From contig NC_134013.1 in the NCBI RefSeq assembly GCF_040712315.1, forward strand, positions 61,293,001-61,357,000: a stretch of DNA of 64,000 bases, written 5' to 3'. The number at the start of each line of letters is the position of its first letter. Position 1 is the first letter of the stretch. The notes below the pieces were generated by a model. The model was not told the DNA's origin. It saw nothing but the letters and a program-made list of their open reading frames with translations, and searched no databases. Shown here in pieces: positions 61,991-64,000 of the stretch. Source of the stretch: Castanea sativa (taxonomy: Eukaryota > Streptophyta > Magnoliopsida > Fagales > Fagaceae). The position numbers were made by a program, and so were the translations under genes.

Positions 61991-64000
61991 CATTTTTACT
62001 CCAAGACAATCAAAGGCTAATTCCTCAGTTCAAGTCTCAGAACTTAAAGTTCAGGACTTGAGGGGGAGTGTTGAAGATGCATTAGCACCAGTTGAACGAC
62101 AACAAAAGTTAAACAAGAAAGAAATTTCTAAGAGTGAGAAGAAAACGACATCAAGTTGTTTTGGTGAGAGAAATAAAGCAGCAAAGAAAACGGCAGTGTT
62201 TTGTTTAGCAAGAATGCATAGCCAACATGTGCGAGGTTGTGAATCAAAGAAAGTCATACACAAGGCCAGATGTCGTGATCTGATTGGTCACTGCTTGAAG
62301 CCATTACACACTAGAGTATATTAGGAATTAGTTAGAGTTTCCCGCCTTTTTTGCTTCCTTCTTGATGTTGTATATAAACAGAGCAGTTATTTTATTTTGT
62401 ATATGCTCATACAATCACTCTGTGATTCAGATATAGAATTCTCTCAGATTTAGAGAGCTTTTCCATTCTTGTTCTTCTAGAAAGTTTTTTCTTACAGTAA
62501 AAAGCAAAGTTTGAATAGAATCATGAATCAGTACAATGTTCTTAGCGGTCATGAAAGATGAATGTACCCTTCTGCACAAATAAAAATAAAAATATTAAAA
62601 TGGTTTCCTTTTCGGGGTAGGGAAAAGCGAAAGGGATTAGGATCTCTTTTCATGGCAAATGGCAAGGATCCTTTTCCAGGTATAAAGTGTGAGAAATTAT
62701 TTTGAATCTACTAAAATGGTAACCATGTGATACAAGATGTCAATACCTCTCAATTAATATTTATGTCCAAATTTATACATAAAATAAAGGTAGGACAATT
62801 CACCTCAATTCCTCATAGGATTCTGTAAGGCTTCTGGTTAATTTATCAACGTCCTGTAGCAAACCACTATCACGAACTTCAGCCAGCAAAGGTTGAACAT
62901 CTTCAGCCAGGGCTATAATTTGAGACATAACTACAATAAAACTAAATACGGTGCACAAGAATACATTAATGCTGATTACAGAAATGGATCTTTCTTAGTT
63001 ATATAGATGCATGCACACATGACATAACACAGACACACAATGCTCAAGAAGATAATTCTTGCCAGTGGACTTGTCAAACTTAGACACAAATGGCAGACTA
63101 GGATGTTTATCTCATTTACGCACTTTGCCAATTCCCTAAGGACAATAACCCTCCTAAACAATTTTGAAAATTTGATCTTGAAGAGCACTACAAGAATATA
63201 AATGGGTGAATTCCTCAAGGATTGTCTTAAATTGAGAAAATAATTGGACAACAGGAAAGTTAGATGTAACTTTCTTAACTAAGTAATTTATACACTAGAT
63301 CTTCAGTTTGTTTAATGCTCACTTCTATCTCCATGAATATTCAACTGATTTGATGTTTATATGGCAATTGCTAAAGCTACTCTCACTCCACTCCACATAT
63401 GTTCAATTTAAGAATTGAACTCTTTTAAATTTTGCAATAAATCCACTTTTCATATATAAAAAAGCTTCATCCATAATCTTTAAGGACTGCCCCACTGCCA
63501 CATCTCTTTAGATATGTTTAAGGATGTAATCGGTTTCCTATGCTAAAGGGCAATGCTTTGTTAAATTCTTTAGATTAGGCACATTCATTTGGTCTGCACT
63601 TTTCCCTTGTAAATAGATGCCTCAACAATTTCTCGCACATAGACCCTCATCCTATCTTAATAAATCAAATAGGGTAGCTTAATAGGAAAGTATGTAGCTA
63701 CTACATTCTATATCTTTACTAACAAACTCTTCATTTTTCCATAAATTTGCTTGGCATTTGCAATATTAATACCGTTATCTAGTTCAACAAAGCAGTCAAT
63801 AACTATTTTTAGTTAAACATATAAACCAAGAGATGTGCATCGTACCTTTAAGAGCAATGGCCTTGCTTCTTCAATAGCAGATAAAACTCGTTTAGCCAGT
63901 GAATGGTGGTTGGCAATATCAATGCCCTCCACTTCACATCCCAAATGGGTGAATATCCCCACCAATGCATCCAAACTTACTCCTTGATTTCCCTTTATCT

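Larger units (their letters stand above)
55410..62496 (+). mobile_element. Ty1/copia LTR retrotransposon, full-length structure, defective
   Basis: Left LTR 55410-57237 (429 bp without an inserted element), right LTR 62069-62496 (428 bp), both TG...CA. Primer site TGGTATTAGAGC starts at 57238 (initiator Met-tRNA type, one change); purine tract at about 62055-62068. Target duplications GTAAC (55405-55409) and GTAAA (62497-62501) match at 4 of 5. Order gag, protease, integrase, reverse transcriptase, RNase H gives the copia class. The two LTRs differ visibly, most in their first 60 bp, so the insertion is not recent. It lies inside a coding exon of the TGD2-like gene, in opposite orientation. 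Confidence 0.95.
55169..64000 (-). pseudogene. TGD2: TGD2-like chloroplast lipid-transfer (MCE) gene, 3' part, disrupted by a copia element
   Basis: Minus-strand exons of a homologue of TGD2, the MCE-domain substrate-binding part of the TGD1-2-3 lipid importer in the chloroplast inner envelope. Exon a, 63846 to the window edge (GVSLDALVGIFTHLG, VLSAIEEARPLLLK); exon b, 62804-62919 (IIALAEDVQPLL, DSGLLQDVDKLTRSLTES); exon c, 62497-62571 plus 55389-55404 (VHSSFMTAKNIVLI, then LKNIE), split by a Ty1/copia insertion; exon d, 55169-55261 (GFTGDEATKQNLKALVRSLS, stop TAA). Frames join without shifts once the insertion is set aside. Other defects: the base before exon b makes AA where an AG acceptor is expected (62920), and exon d has TGA at 55253-55255 as its third codon. 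The MCE domain itself would lie beyond the window. A normal TGD2 elsewhere in the genome is expected. Confidence 0.9.

Overview
The window is nuclear DNA from a dicot flowering plant. Genes have GT-AG introns, the base composition is AT-rich, and the ground between genes is packed with plant transposons (Mutator-like, hAT, Harbinger-like, Helitron, LINE and Ty1/copia). The protein matches and the transposon mix suggest a woody rosid, possibly Fagales; that assignment is an inference of low certainty.

Three ordinary genes look intact. CCB1 (12467-14656, +, four exons) is a chloroplast factor for haem attachment to cytochrome b6. The mitochondrial Rieske Fe-S protein of complex III (15286-18052, -, two exons) lies tail to tail with it. 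Cytosolic ribosomal protein uS14/RPS29 (27875-28637, -, three exons, 56 aa) has telo-box and site II motifs upstream. A fourth gene, a small Znf-UBP protein (38171-41055, +, four exons), has a nonsense codon in its last exon. A fifth, the 3' half of a TGD2-like chloroplast lipid-transport gene (55169 to beyond 64000, -), is a pseudogene: a Ty1/copia element sits in one coding exon, the next exon has an in-frame stop, and one splice acceptor is lost.

Layout: 1-11770 is gene-free and holds three Mutator-like elements (1634-3445, 3542-6462, 10373-11761), a Harbinger-like element (7729-8620) and LTR-like debris. The third Mutator-like element is a Pack-MULE carrying a piece of an NLR resistance gene. 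12300-18100 is the CCB1/Rieske gene pair. 19003-22769 holds a small MULE MITE and a three-level nest of DNA elements. 24350-26371 has two LINE fragments and one copy of a dispersed repeat. 27875-28920 is RPS29. 29466-35050 has a tandem repeat and a Helitron inside an older element. 36318-37530 is a MULE just upstream of the Znf-UBP gene. 41254-47022 is a near-complete hAT transposon with a single nonsense codon. 48315-54066 is a tandem duplication whose first copy received a LINE (itself hit by a hAT element) and a second hAT transposon. 54548-62496 has the second copy of the dispersed repeat and the copia element, whose left LTR contains yet another MULE.

Seven elements with 9-bp target duplications (Mutator type) were found from the bases alone, almost every one with a different terminal sequence. 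The genes do not form an operon or pathway. Two of them (CCB1, TGD2) act in chloroplasts and one (Rieske) in mitochondria, with no visible functional link.
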